DNA of 64,000 bases, from positions 16,634,758-16,698,757 of the forward strand of contig CM072166.1 in NCBI GenBank assembly GCA_036850595.1, in the 5' to 3' direction. The position numbers and the translations under genes were made by a program. Positions 1 through 15,500 of the stretch are shown in pieces (within the stretch, counting starts at the first letter, position 1; every line of letters starts with the position of its first letter). The notes beneath the pieces were generated by a model. The model was not told where the DNA came from, ran no database searches, and was given only the letters and a program-made list of their open reading frames with translations. This DNA comes from Rhyacichthys aspro. Taxonomy: Eukaryota > Chordata > Actinopteri > Gobiiformes > Rhyacichthyidae.

Positions 1-432
1 AAGTGTATCATTTTACAACTTGTTGTTTATGTGAAAGTACCATGAGGCTGGCAGAGAACAGCAGCCCAGTGAGAGGAAGCAGCATGCTCTACAAACAGAG
101 CCGGAGGTCAGAGTTTACAACTATCAAGAATGTTTTTTCAAAACATTCCCTCGTCACTGGACACATGATAACTGACTCTCCCCTGAGCAGGCAAGGAACA
201 TTAACAGGAAGACAATAGGGACACACTAATGCTTTCAAATTCAATGCAGTGTTAAAGAACAACCTATGTACAGTTTGAAATTTTTTCACTTTTAAATATG
301 CCCTTATCTTTCAGGCACCAGCAAGAACAACGTTTTCAAATTTTAAAAACACATTTATAAAGTTTGTTCTATTATAATACATATATACATGTACAATAAT
401 GATTTATGTCTAAATAAACATACAGTGCATAC

Positions 433-564
433 CTTTTGGCTTTGGCCTGCTCCTTTTCCCACTCTTTGAGGAGCCGGGGCACCATCCTTTTGGAGCTGTC
501 CCGCTGGTTCAAGGACCACAGGTCTTTGGCTTCCAGGGGCATTTTGTAGCCTTTAATGGCCATA
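433..564 (-). CDS. abcc3: abcc3 coding exon 7
   Basis: 132 nt, from residue 223 to 266 plus 2 nt, donor GTATGC. It encodes GYKMPLEAKDLWSLN and a basic/acidic tail (KEWEKEQAKAK) of the L0 linker. Exon 8 lies outside the window. Confidence 0.9.
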
Positions 565-3500
565 CTGTGAAAGACATAGATATTGTTAAAGTGACAGTCC
601 AGGATTTTTATTTTATTTTTTTTACTTTTCATGAGAAACTTATAAACAGCTAACTTCCAAAGCAGACATCAGCAAAAACTACCACTAGTATTTTAGATGG
701 ATTAATGTTGAAATATGGCTGCTGTTTATTCTGTTCTATTTACATGTAAACTTAACAATGTCAGCAAATGTAGTCATGTTAGCTAGCTAATTTATGATTC
801 AATGATGCAGAAAGTCAGACTGACGACAACAGTAGTAAAAGTTAAGGTGAAGAAGTTGGACACATTTTTCAAGAAGATTTTAATGAGAGAATGAACATTG
901 TCAAATGGCCCACAAACTTCCTAAACTAACCTGCCAAGTTACTTTTACAAATGTGCCTTTCAATAAAATATTAATTTCTTTTTCATAAAACAATAACAGA
1001 AAAGCAGCAGAAGTGTGCATTACTCTCACGGTGAAAACAAAGCAGTTAAGGTTGGATTGGATTATATAGTTTTGGCCCTCACTCTCTCCATTGACCAGCT
1101 CTAAAATAATTTCCATGCCACACTAAGTCAAAAAGACGATACAAGCCTCAGCCCTTATGGCTAATTTGCATAAATCAACAGTATGCAAGTATGCTCCGTG
1201 CTGTAGAGAAGCTACACTGTTTCCATTGATCAATTTCCTTCTACTTCTCTAAACCAGAGGTAATATGACTCCTCTTTCTTGGGATTATTAGTGTTTTTAG
1301 CATCAGCAGAGTCTTTGACATGATTGAGCTGTTCTAAAGAAGGCAGCAGCATTAGCCTAATTATTGGCTAGTTGCTAGTGCATTTAAGTGACACTTTTAA
1401 CCTCAGCATAGAGCATTAAATATTACACAAATTGAATCCTGAAGTATTATTATCAGTTATGCATTAGTTACTTGCATCCCATTGTTTAAAATGCTTGTAT
1501 CACTGTTGTCTTGTGTTATACATTACATCTATTGACCTTAATTCAATTGCCAAAGTTTAAATGGAATTTCCCAGACATGCTAATCACTAGAATTAGCCAT
1601 TACTGGATCAGATGTCACCGGAAATTGGCCTGATGTGTTTGTTTTTTCTCAGCATGAGGCGGTTAAGATTACAGAAGAAAGCTGGGGACAGATGCTAAGC
1701 ATGTTGTTTGTGGCAGGAATAATACACAAAGGTGACCTCCGTTTGAAAAATAAGAGGTATTAGTCTGATGCATTTTTTGACATAGATACCTATAACTTTC
1801 AAGTAAACAATGAGTAAATGATGTCTACCATTGAGCTACTACCACTTACTGTAATACATTTTGGATTTATAGAGCAAAGTAACAGTTGGTAGAGTGCACA
1901 AACCTGGTGAACCACCAAAATGTTATGGTGGACAGAAAACCTGCAGTGCTTTCAGGGCATGGATTCTGTGGAGAAATTGAATAATGTGCAGAAAAATAGG
2001 TTAGAGAGGTGACATGAGGATAAGCATACTTGTCTGAGCAGCTACTAGCAACTGTGTTCAGAGTGTGACCTGCTTCTGTAAAACAGGCGCCGAGCGACCT
2101 CCGAGCACACACTCAGCTTTTCAGCGACGCAGAAGACTGAATATACAACGGCATGAAAAAAATATGCTTAGAGGTAAGACTTGAGCATTGTATATGTGAC
2201 TCACAGGATCTGTAATGGTGCTGGAGAATAGAGGAGGCTTCTCATTGAAGCAGCAGAGGATCAGCTGGCAGACGATCAGGCCAAAGTAGAAGTAGAACGT
2301 GGTGAATCGCAGCGTGTCACTTTTCTCTTCACTCTAAAATGTCAAACAAGAACAAACAGAAGAGTTGCATGTGAGGCAGCTGCAAGCTTGACCTCTCAAG
2401 AAGTGGGGAAAATAAAGTGGGCCACGGAAGAGGGCTGAACATCTGACTTGTGGTTTTAGTCATACTTTATTCCTGATTTTGTCCTAGTTTGTCAAATGAA
2501 TCAAGTTTAGTCATGTTTTAATCTTGGGTTTGGTCTTGGGTGTAAAATGTTTTGCTCCTCACTGGTCTCAGACATCCACTGGCTGCTCTCTGTTGTTCAG
2601 AAGCTGAATGCAGGGGATGGTGCATGTTGTTCAGTATAGCATTCGTCATGTTGTGTCTCTGTTGCTCCACTGCCAGTCTAACTAACCAGTCTCAAAAACT
2701 AATACACTATTGTCTTAAGTAGTGTATAATCTCGTCAAAATAACACCTAAAAAAATAGGTAAAAGCTTCAAGTTAAAGTCTTCGGGTTAAAGTAGCCATA
2801 AGTTCCTTTTTTTTCTCTTTCTTTTCCTACAGGTGCTCAGAAAAACAAACTGAGGGTTGCTGGAAGAGAAGCACACTTGTGTTTCTTTTGAGCACAAGTT
2901 CATGAATGAATGCTTTGGGCATTTAAAAGCAAAATCACCAGAGGCCTGTTGCTGGAAGCCAGTTGAACAAACTCAGAGTTGAAGAGTAAGTTCTGAGTTG
3001 ATAGGAGGAATGCCGACTCCTCACAGAAAGCAGGAGCGCTAACCTCTCTGCTACTGTGCCTGTGTGTGGCACAGCTAAGTTAACTGCTTTGTTTACAGTG
3101 GCAATTTTTAGGTTGCTAGGTAAAAGAAAAGGAGACTTATTCTGGAGTCTTGTTATTCCAACAGATTAGAGCTCTATATTCTATTATCAACAACCCTACA
3201 GGAACCCAGACATAAAGATATATTAAAATGGTTGCCTGTGGTCTTGCTTTGCATATTTTAACATATGCTGTTTTGCATTTTTGCATTTCTGCATTTCCAT
3301 TTCCGGTCTTGACCTTGATACCATCAGTGTGTTTTTGGCCTTGCAGCCCTGGGGCAAGTTTGCTCTAGTAGCGGGCTGAATTTACTGGAGGTGAGATAAG
3401 TAGTTCAGGAACAACAGGCCTACTATTCCCTCCCTGCTGTGCCCTGAGTTGATCCCTTCAAAAACATGTGTTCACTATAACTTCTGAGCTGAAAACAACA

Positions 3501-6500
3501 GAGGTGCATGACTATTTCTTACTCAAAACTTTCATAAATAGAACACTAGAAATGTGCAAATTAAAAATGAGGACTGCACAATATAATCCAAATGGATCAT
3601 TATCACAATATCAACAATCGCAATGTCAATTAAATAGCTTCAGCTGCACCCTTTTAGTGTTTGTTTACAACATGAGTTAAGTACACATTGGAAGTTAAGC
3701 AGTTGGCAAAATATGTTGCTTTTCTGATGTTGAAGAGTCTATAATGTTATGGTATTTCACCTGCCAATAATAATGGCTTTGCATGTATAATTGTCAGCAA
3801 GTCAGAACATTAAGTTAATTATACCAGTGACCAGTGGCAATTAGACAAGGACTTTGTATTTCTTATTATATTTTTATACACTTCGAAATCTTGTAAATTG
3901 ATGCAGACTTAAATGTATCCCTACATCTACAGTGCTACCTGATTTGTGTGATTACAGTTTCCATGACTGTTCAATTAGTCAGCTATATTCCAGTTTTTTT
4001 CAAAACAAGTGAGAATATTTATGATATATGGATACAGTGCAGACCAATACCATTTGTGACCAACGCCTACTCACCTGACTGGACGCCTGCAGGATCTTGG
4101 AGCGAAAAGGCACAATGGCACACAATACAGACAGGAACCAGAAAATAAAGAGGACCCCTGAGGACTGGACTCCCCGTAACCTCTCGAATTGGATCAGAAA
4201 GGTGGCCAGCAGCTAAAAGACAAAGGCAAAACAGGGAGGGCAGGGGTAAGAGGCCTGGTTAGTTTGGCTGGCGGAGGGCACGTAGGGTAAACCTCAGTGA
4301 GAGTGGGTCGGGCTGATATGCTGACTCCTTTCCCTACTGTTCTGTAACCTGACATGGCCTTCAGGGAGGTGTGGACAAGCTGATGTTGGCAGACTTTTAA
4401 AGTCTTTGTTTCAAAGCCCTTTGTGAGTCTGTAATTCAAAATATTACCACTGCCAAGTCAAAATAGTTCAAGACCTGACCGAGACACAGTATATTACATT
4501 TTAGAAATGTTTGTTGCCTATTATGTTATTAAAATTTGATTAAAATGTCTTTAACTTAATAAGAACAATGCTCATATCCATTAAGATTCTATGTGTCCAC
4601 TGTGACAGACCAAAGCCTGCTTCAAGTCCCACTATCATTCCAAATTATTTCCTACAACTAACAGTGTCTTAGGTGCTCATTGTTTTACGTAATAAGTAAG
4701 CGCATGTCCAAATGATTATCTTTCATCTATCTCAAACTTTAAACGTTTGGAATCCTAATAGATACAGATTCCTATCTTTTGAGACTACAGTATTTAATCC
4801 AGATCATAGCGATATTATCCCACCCAGACTGCTTGAACTACAATGTAAAGTTAATGTCTAAGTACATAAACCATTAGTCTTCTCACTGCACAATACTTCA
4901 AACTTTTGAACACAGTCACCCATTTGTAATGGTATGCAGGCTGTTTTGAATACATTACAAACTGACATAAATGTAAATGTAAACTCAGATGTTGAATGTG
5001 GGGTCTCAGACAAAAGAAGAACACCTGGGTAGAGAAGCAGTAAAGTGTCATTTGAATAAAACAAGGATATGTCCTTACCATGGTCATGCCAAGCACCAAT
5101 GGAGTGATAAAGTAGATTGGTGGCTGGCTGTGTCCGTTACGCAGCTCATGGAATGTGTAGAAGAGATTGGCCCAGCATACAATCCATAATAACAAGCCAA
5201 ATGCCTAAAGAAACAGAAAATAATCTGATTTATGATACACTTAGATTAAAACATTATTAAGGTTTCATTTCATCGGAGTATAGATATGCTCTATTAGCTC
5301 TTGCAGTCTTACCGTTTTGAACCTGTTCACTATGGACATCATGATGTAGCCTTTGTTGTTCTTCTTGAGATACAAAATGTAGAAGGGGGACACTGCCCAT
5401 AGGTAGATACATGGCAGCCATGACAGGAGAGTAAGCTGAAAGCACTCTGGAAGGTCGGGCCGGTCTGTGTGGAGTGTCAGATTGGCTTCCTGCAAACAAG
5501 GATTTATAGATATTCAAATTAACATGAAGGAATAAATCTTAAAGGAAGAAATCTTAAAGGAAGAAATCTTAAAGGAAGAAGTCTTAGGGCTAGACTACAG
5601 AAAATACACCAGTATTTTATAAACATATTTTCTCCCTGATTAAAAAAGAAGTATCTTACACTGGCCCTGATACAGACACAATAGATTTATAGGGTATCTG
5701 GTGGTAATAAATGGGACAGATCTATTTCATTCTCATTCTGTTTATGAAGACGCATACTATGTTATGCATTAGCAGCACCACTCTCACACTTCACTCAGAA
5801 ACACAGTCAACACACTGAAGAGTCAGCTATGTGCAAATATTTCAGACTTCCTCCAACAGCGTTAAAACCGCGTTGACAACAACCACAGCGCCACAAGAAA
5901 GTATGATGTTCAAAACATTAGCAAAGTCTCTTTCAGTTGCAGTTGCAGAATAAATTGCCCCTGGATGCATCCAGATAGACATACAATCAATAAACATCAA
6001 CATGCATCAGAAACAGGTTAATGGGCTGGTCAGGCAACACGTCCTCACTATGAATGCTAAACCTGAGTACTCCAGGGAAAGATAAACAAAACAGTATTAT
6101 GAGAGAACAACATTCCCAACATTTGACAGGTTATTTATGTGTATGGACAGGTGATGAAGTTGAACTGTTTAGTACATTGTATTTCAATAAAAGAGTTTAA
6201 AGTTAACAAACTTATTTATCTGAAAAACTGTCTGGTACCACTGTCATTAATAATGGGCATGCACAAATAGCGCCACGGCATCATGGTCAATCTAAAAAGC
6301 TCAGTTATACACAGGAGTGTAACGATACACTAAAATCACATTTCAGTTTGGTTCAGTTTTTGGGAGGGCTCCATTTTTGAGTATTTTATTTCCACTTAAC
6401 CCTTTAAAATAAAAATGAACTGAACTGAAAATTAAATCACTAACGTTAGCTGAACCTAACCTCTTGAAGAGGCAGATATAAGAGCCTCCCTCTTGAGGCA

Positions 6501-9500
6501 TAAAAAAGCCGGTCCGTTTAGGTCATTAATAGGTCAAGGCTTGAATTTTTTTTTAACGTTATTATTAATATTAATTAAAGTCTTGCCAGAGTTTATTACA
6601 AAATTCTATTATCAGCTGAGTTCAGCTGAGGTTTATTTTACATGGAATTATGTGACTATTGGCAACAGAAAACACGCTGTAGTGTAGCTGAGGTTGGTTG
6701 TAGTGAATGCAGATGACATAGGGGAGTTGAGGGTGCAAGCAGGGTGCAATCACTAAGTGCGTGCACTACATAGTGCAGCAATATATAGTGATTGAGGGGT
6801 TAGGAAATAGAGAGTGGATTTGGACACAGCCCAATCCACTCCAGATTGAGTAGACTATAGACAAACATAGCCATAGTTTGACTATAGTCTGTCAATTAAT
6901 AGCGACTTTGTTCCACAGTGCTAAATCATACATTTTAATTTCAAAATGTTACTGAAATGGTACACAAGTGAACCGAACAGAACAGGCCGTACTGAAAAGA
7001 TACACTACAACCATGTGTACCGTTACACCCCTAGTTGTACATCTCTGCTCTATCCAGAGTTACTAAAAATCTCTCTGTTTGTTTGTGCATGAGGGGCCAA
7101 ATGCAGAGGATAACGTGTGTTTATAAAACTGCTAATATTGTAGTCGAGGCATTCAATAAACCTACATTTTTGTTTTAAATGTTTTCTCCAGTCGTCAGCT
7201 CTTTGAAATGTGAAAGCGCCGACAGACACCACCCACACAAAAACTCACCAACACATCTCTAAAGCCAGATGTTTTACTTCAAGCCAAATCTGTAAACACA
7301 TTCTCAACACAACTCAACAGTGACTTGCATTAGTCTGGTCCTGGGAAAGACTTGTCTGACAGTCTCATACAAGCAAGAACATATTAAGAACCAATCCCAG
7401 GATTAGGGCTCCAGGAGTACAGAAACGTCAAAGTGAAAAGGTCACAACTGTGGAAACCTGGCAACATTCCTTAACCATGTATAGAAGGTGTATTAGATTT
7501 ACCTGCTGATGTATGCCTATGAAATGAATGGAGGGTTGCACAGTATAACGCAAATTTAACGTTATCGCAAGATTATCAGTCGCACTTTCCATATCACAAA
7601 GAATGACATGTATTGCAATAACTACATTAATTCATTTTTTTTATTATATTAAAGAGCATTCACATATTGCGGCTCATATTTGCAATATTCAACATAATTA
7701 TCACACATCACGTTTCTCTGATATTGTGCAGCCCTAATAGAATATTAAAACACATTAAAGCATCTCTGCAAATCCTGATCAGACCACCCTTAGTTTAGGT
7801 CTGCAAAGTGGAACAAATAGGGCACTGTCTGTGTCATGCACCATGTTCTTGTTGATTTATGGAATAGGCTTACTTCCTGCTCTCCAAACTGTAGCTGCAC
7901 TGACCATAATGTCACAGAGGTAATTGGCCATGTATCCATATGCAACCCTATTTAAAAATAAAACCTGTAATACATTTGAAATGGCTCTCCTTTTGCTTCG
8001 TCACATGTAAAGTTACAACAAATACAAAAATGGTTATGTTAATATTAAACCGATTCCATTTATTTTGTCATTGAAGAACAATAGATGACCGATGCACAGG
8101 ATTTCCGTGGTACAAGCAAACTCAGCATGACTCATATTGACATATAAGGTGCAGTGTAGTATCTCTCTAAACCGGACAAACACAAAGGGCCCACCCACAG
8201 ACAGCACCAAGATAAACACAGCTGCCCATGCTCCACCACACCCATCTGCCAAGTTACAGGGTCGTGAACATATATTGTGCATGTGCCACAATCGAGGTGA
8301 CAGGTAACAGCCTGCATAAGTACTGCTGAATATAGGGGAGTGGAGACAAGAGCCTACTATAGAAGCTGCTCAACTTGTTCTACTACCTTAGCGTGAAGGA
8401 GTAGAACCTACAGCCAACTAACACATCCCATTATCATACAAATGGCAGTTATGTGTTTCAATTGTAAAATAGAGTAGAAATATAAACATCTAATAACAAT
8501 CTCTGTATACATTAGTGTTGAGGAAATTATGACAACATATTCTAAATGAGCTGAGACTAACACCGCATTTACCGCAAGTCACCCTTGGAAACTCGTAATA
8601 AAACTACTTTTTACTTGAAAATCATCCATGAACATTTACCTAAGAAACCCGTACAATTTCTTACTAGAAATTCCTACTTAACATTACTTAATACACTGGC
8701 CACATTGTTGGTTTTAACATTTTGCCGTATTGCACATCAACTTTCTCTTAACGCCAACTATTCATAATTTGGAGTCACATTGAGTGACATGAACTCAATC
8801 CTTTAACCCTCAATAGTCAGGTACGTTCGCTAAACATATTTGTTAGCATTTTGATTTTAATAAAAATGGATTGCTAATCAATCATGGCGTTGGTCTGTCA
8901 ACATTAATGTTAATATTTTAACTTGTTGAAAAGACTTCTTGACTTGGAAACTTCGATTATCGAAGGACTGACTGGAAACTGTAAACCTTATGATATCTAC
9001 ACTATTTTTACTTTCTTTACTATAAGTTTTAGAAATAATGACTAATGGCTAGAATTGAGATTCATGTCACATGACCTTGAATTTGCTGGTCATCAAGAAT
9101 GCTACACTGTTTTCTGCTGGCAATGTACAAAAGGCAGCAAACATAGGAGTCTGGCACAACATAAACATGAGTGTTTCTTTCTGTACATTCACAAAAATGT
9201 CTTTTTTAGCGTTAAGTGAAATGCAGCAAAAGTTCTGCAACCAGTCTCCTTGACTTGAGCCTTCATGCTTTTCAAGTGTATAATTTTGACTGTTAAAGAT
9301 TTATATTTCTATGACTAAATACCATGCCCAAACCATGCCAAATCAAGCTTCAACTAGGACAGTGCCTAGATACCCCCAATATACTTAAACAATCTATAAA
9401 CAAAATGACTAGAAGCATTAGACTGTGACCATAAATAGTCACTTAACCTGTGGATGTTTGGATTGCACATTCACTCACACTTTCCCATGTAATCCTATAT

Positions 9501-12500
9501 TAACTGCTATGAGTTGTAGCAGGGCAGTAATAAGTAGAAGTTTCGTGCCTCAGGGTTTTGCGTTGCTTGGGTTGCTATTCAATTCAATTCAATTTAACAT
9601 CAACTGCAAAGTCCACGTATCAGGATTTCATGGTTTCAAAAGGCTTTGCCAGTCAGATGGAGCATTACATTTCGGCTTGACAAAATTAGTGGTGTAGGTC
9701 CAGAAATGAAAATTCTAAAATGCATGTACCTAAATGCTAAGCAATTCCAGGAGATTCTAGGTAGCAAGTAAATTCCAAAATGTTATATTTGCAGTTACCC
9801 ACATGTTATCTGGTTCAGCGTAGTACTTAAAGGTAAATGTCAAATTGAAAAGTGACTTACACCGCTGCCCACTGAGGAAAAGTAAATACCAAGTTTAATG
9901 AATGACCAGCCCGAACAAAGGCTTTTCTTTGCTCCTAGAAAACCACATTAATTGTTATCCAGAACTATTAATGTAGATAAAGGATGGTTTAATTAGTTTC
10001 TGGCATACCGTTTTTCAAAGCTTTTATGTCATGACTTTGGATATATTCATGCGCAAGTAATTTTTAGAACTGTGAAATACAAATGAATGGTTGGATGGCA
10101 GGGTTTATGATAATTGGAATTTGATGCTAACGGTAAAAGAAAGGACTAAACAGTATTTGAAAATCAGTCAAAAGGACAGTTGACGTGACATTTTAAGCTT
10201 GTATTTTGTATACCTTTAATAAAAGTGCAGAATCACATGGCATAGTGAGCTTGTTTGGTGTCATGTTTTCTTTTTCTTTCTACTGTTAGCTTCTCTTCTG
10301 ATAGCTAAGTCGATGAATATTTGACTCCAGTTCTTTTAACAGCAGACAACATGGTTGCTCTGCTTTACTTTAACCCATACCAGTCTTTATTCTGCTGCTA
10401 CGACGTGAAACCTGAAACTCGAACAAAAGGCGACACGAGAAGGGTGAGGCTCCATGGTCAAATTGCTCCTCTGAGCTGGTTAAAAAAAAAAAAAAAGAGA
10501 AGAGAGATGAAATGAGGCAGACAAGTAACACCTGCTTCACAGTGGCATTTCAGCTTGTTATTATCACACATTTGATCTCAGCTTTTAGGTGAAAACCTAG
10601 CAAAGTGAATATGCAAGTTTATTTTAAGGGAGTCTGAAATACAAATTAATAGCTGAATGTCAAAGAGTATTCACAAGTGGAATAAATAAATAAATTAACC
10701 AATTTCTAATAAATGCACTGAATGAAAACGCATTGTGTATTATTCCCAAAGTTAGCCTGTCATCCACTAGCTTCTGCTAACAGAGCAAATTAACATATTG
10801 ACAAGGTCTGTGCCGTAGCATACTTCCCACAGTAATACCAGTATAATTCAAATAAACAAGAACTGGAAAATGGTCTTACTTTGGTTTGTAGTTTTGTACC
10901 CAAAAAAGCTGTAATGGCTACCCAATACACCTATCAGTAATGCTGCTGACACTGACAGTGTTTCAGCAATACCCAGAATAGATAAAAGGACCAAAGTGTG
11001 GATTTAAAGTGGAGCATTAATTAAGTTGTGGCGACCCTCAGTAATGTCTCCAGTGAGTAATTTTACTGTTTGAGTAAAGCATGTTTGCTCTAACTTCCAC
11101 CCATTGTCATTTCTCAGGCACATCTACTAAGTAGGTCTGTTAGTTCAACACCAAAGAGTGCTGTTAAACTTGGAGAGCAACAGTGCAAAGAGGGAAATGC
11201 TTCTGAATTTCTGTTTTAGTTATAAAGAGTAGTAATGGATTCAGTGGATTTGAAACGCGTACTATGGACGCTTTATTTACTAGAAGCTTTATGTCTGTGG
11301 AGACAGAGAAGCTGTCAGTAGCAGGTCGTCTAAACGTAGGTGCTGGGCATAGAAAATGAATTGGAAGGTAAGTAACTAATAGGCCCTCAGCTAAAGGCAA
11401 TGTGATGCTTGGCCAAACTGCTGTGGGCACAAGCTTGCAGTGAGAAAAAAAAGGTAAAATGAGGCAGACAGGCAACAGCTGCTTCACTGTAGCATCCCTG
11501 TGGCACAGTTGCATAGCAGCTTGTTATCACCACAGTATACTTTCAAAGCCACAGGGATCTGAACTCAGTTAACACATGAGCTAATGAACAGAGTGTTAAA
11601 TCAGCACCCAGATATAGTCCCACATCATGGTGAGACTGATTATAAAAATGCCAAAGCTGAACCAACAGTTAGTCATTGTGTAATCATCATCATAATGCAT
11701 TTGTGAGATTCATTGTATTTAGCCAGGCTAGAAATGAATCAGAAACCTCTAGTGATGGTGTAATTAAGTGTGCCAGTCTAACACATTTGTGATGTTTAAC
11801 ATTGTATATTTTTTTCATATTTGGTCTGGTGCCAGACTAAAAAAAAATGTTAAAGAAGGTTCTGCTTCAAACAGTTACACTACTGGACTTCAGTATGAAG
11901 CTTTTAATAAAACTGCCATGCGGCAGCATTCCAAATAATAAGCATACTGACACAGAATTTTTTTTTTTTCAGGGCAGCCTATCTGCACACTGCCTATGTG
12001 ACTTACTGTATGTCTCTACACATTAAGTAAAAAAGGGCATTGTAGGGCTAGATATGCAGTAACATGACACCATGGCCTAAAGAGGCCACGCCACACAGAA
12101 AGATCTTCACTCATGCCTCTCTCTGTAAATTACATGTTGATTTATCTTGCGCTATACAATAAGTGGCCATTATTAAGAATAACTGACTGAGACAGCTTTA
12201 GTGGGAGCGGCAAGTACAACAAGCTGGCGCCACTTTAATCATGATTTAGTGAAACCCCAATGGCACAACTTCATTTAAGCTTGTGGCATTTAAATGTAGT
12301 CATTAGGCTTTAAACAAGTACTCTTCAGGTCTGCTGAAAATATATTTGCTGTATGTTCTTACACTTGTAGAGTGTTAATTAATTTTATAATATAGACACA
12401 ATAAACTATGTAGCCACCAATATATTTTAGGAGTGGGTCTGTGAAGGCAAATTTACAAGTCGGAGGGGCTTGCACAGTGTGAAGAAGGACTGTCAAAGTT

Positions 12501-15500
12501 AGTTGTTGCTAGGTGCTAATGCTAAGATACATGATCTTAAAATGAAACAAAAATGGAGCTAAGGCATAAGTTGAAAACATTACATTACACATTAAACATA
12601 CAAGAGTGTAGCTCTTGAAAGACCAACACTGAAGCACCTGTATTTGGTATAAATAGGATCTCTAATGACAGCTGTTTTGTTGGACTAAAAAGGAAATGGA
12701 AATTTAATGATGTGAAGATGTATTGTGTGCAGTTTTTGTTAGTCTTTTGAGCTATTCAAAAGGTTACGGACATTTATTCTTGTGTTCAGGTCTAGCTGAG
12801 TAGAACACCTTGGCCTTTATTGTGTAAGTGTTTATTTTACTGTATTTGAATTTATAGCTGTTATAGTGCAGGCCTCCCTTCTAATCACATACTCCACTTT
12901 TTAACTACTGTCTGGATACAAAAGGTAAAGCTAATACATACTTAACAATGCCAGTATATTTTACCTCACTTTTCTCCAAACAAGATCATATTCCGGCAGG
13001 TCACTTACTCACTCAGTCAGGCAGGTGGGATACGATACCAGCCCCCCTTCTTTCACATGTTCACATTAAGTGGCTTAAAAATATAAACTGCCGAGAGCCC
13101 TTCCATCTGGTCTCTGTTACTGTGAAATTCTGTCAGGGCTACGAATGAGCAGCCGGCGACAGTAAAGACTGTGGGAGGACAGTAATGGCTCCTGGGCATG
13201 TTCTCCAACACAAAAGTACCAGACATGTACCACGGGTCTGCGGGGTAGACATATAGTGGACTTCTTGGATAATTAAAAACTCAATTTCCAATTTCTCATA
13301 TAGAATTAGGGGATTTGATTTTAATACTCAAAACAGGAAGTGGATAAGACAGTGTGTGTGTGTGTGTGTGTGTGTTGGGGAGGGGGGTGTAGGATAATAA
13401 ATCCCTAAAGGACGCAGAGAAGCTGTAGTTCTGCACTCCGAAGTCTGACAGGTTTTCCTGTTGTGTTTACACTTCCCTTGTCATGAAAACGTCTCAGCTA
13501 TCTTTACCTAAGCTGACTGTTTGCTTTGTTCAGCTTGTCTTTATGACTTAACAGCCTGCAGGCATCGTTTCACACATAATTTGGCAAAGTTTTCTCACAC
13601 GACTTAAGGTCACTTGTCATGATCAGCTTCCTAATATTCTGAAGGGAAACAGAGATTCTCCTAATTTACATTTGAAACCTATCATTTTTTTTAAAGCTAC
13701 TCCAATTCCCCATATTATCATTAAAGGATTATAAAGTAAAAAGACATTTGTGGTTATGATTATTATTGCAAATCATGTACAACTGACCCAATCATGGTTA
13801 AGTTGCATGTGTAAGAATTTCCGAATGGAGAAAAAGAAGATTAGCCACAAAACATTACCAATTCTGCATAAACACGATGATTTCGACAAATGGTAACCAA
13901 TTGACTCAGTAAGTGGGTACAGAGCATTAGCAGTGCTCTATTAAGATTACAGCGACCCAAGCAGCAGTCTTTAAGCTAAAAGTTTCAGAGTGCTTAGGAC
14001 TATGATAGGATAGACTTGTGGAGAACGCCAGTTAACACAGAGTTAAACACAGTTTGGTTTTGGACCTACTCTTCCTCACCAAAGCCTGCAATAACAAGAA
14101 AACAAATGGAAAGATTAAGTCCAGCAAAGAATCATTCCCACCAAATCTGTTCTGTCATCATAAATCTGACTTCTTCTATTATGTCAACTTCTGCTCTCAG
14201 TTCCGATTCAGCTACACTTTTCAGCAGAAGAATCTCAACTTATAACACGTACAGTACAGAGTAATACAACATGTTACTGGACGATTCCCAATGTGAAAGC
14301 ACAGTGCACTAAAGGCTACCCCTGGTGTTCTTGGTGCTTTCCTTTTAGCGCAAGAGTGTAATCCAAGATTCCACTGACAGACTGGATGAAGTATGATGAT
14401 GCTGTTAAATGGCTTTTGCACTATGGCCTGTTTTATGTGCTCGCCACATGCCGCGCATCCTCCATGCACTTTAACATGTTCTTGTGTACTCTTGTCAAAA
14501 TCAATCTAGTATCAATAAATCAATGCAGCAAAGATGTTGCGTTACACATTTTTACTGCTAAACATAAATCTATAGTCTTTGTCTCCTGTGCAGCCAGTAG
14601 TTTTGAAGATTCTGGCTAAAGCATTGGAGCAACAGACACACAACCGGACAGCATTGGGCTTTTGAAGAACAGAGACATCTGAGATCAGTGAGCTGCAGGA
14701 CACAATGCCACAAGAACTCTTCCTGACTGCCATAACACAATGTATAGTGTAAGATAATGTACATTCAATCAGTCAGTCTATGGAAGATGAAGTCTGAATC
14801 AATTAATTTGAAGATCCTAACAACTGAATTTCCCTTTGGGGATTAATAATGTCGAATTGAAGTTCTACTGAGGGACAATACCTGAGCACAGCGACATTGG
14901 GACGTCACATGACACTCTGCCATAATGGCAAGCTAGACATGAACTGCACCAACACCTCAAATTGAACTTCCCATCCCTGCTTTTTTTCCTTTGGTTTGCC
15001 TCTATGCAAGCGTTTAGCAAAATCGTAAAAACAGTCTGTTTTTCACTTTTCTGCGCTAGACCTTACCACCCCAGGGACTCAGCCACAAACAGAGCAATGT
15101 AGGGTATGCTGTTCAGTGTAATGAGAAGTGCAGTGATAGTTATATAGGTGAGACTTATCAGCCACTTCACAAAAGGATGTATCAACACAGAAGGGCCAAT
15201 CCTGGTGAACCTGAGTCTTCAGTCCACGTCCATCTTAAAGAGAAAGGGCATTCCTTTGAGGACAGCCTGTCTGAATCTTGGCCATTTGGTTTGAAAGAGG
15301 AGTAAAGGAAGCCATCTTTGTTAAAATGGAAAAGTCCTCTCTAAACAGATGAGGTGGACTCAGATACAACCTCCCCTCCATTTACACCAGTGTTTTGAAG
15401 CCCAAATCAGAACACTTTTACTAACACCTGGAGTTAGCAGTTATGCTAATGAGCCACAGGACCCTAATGACTCCCACACTTCCAATTCAACTCTTAACAA

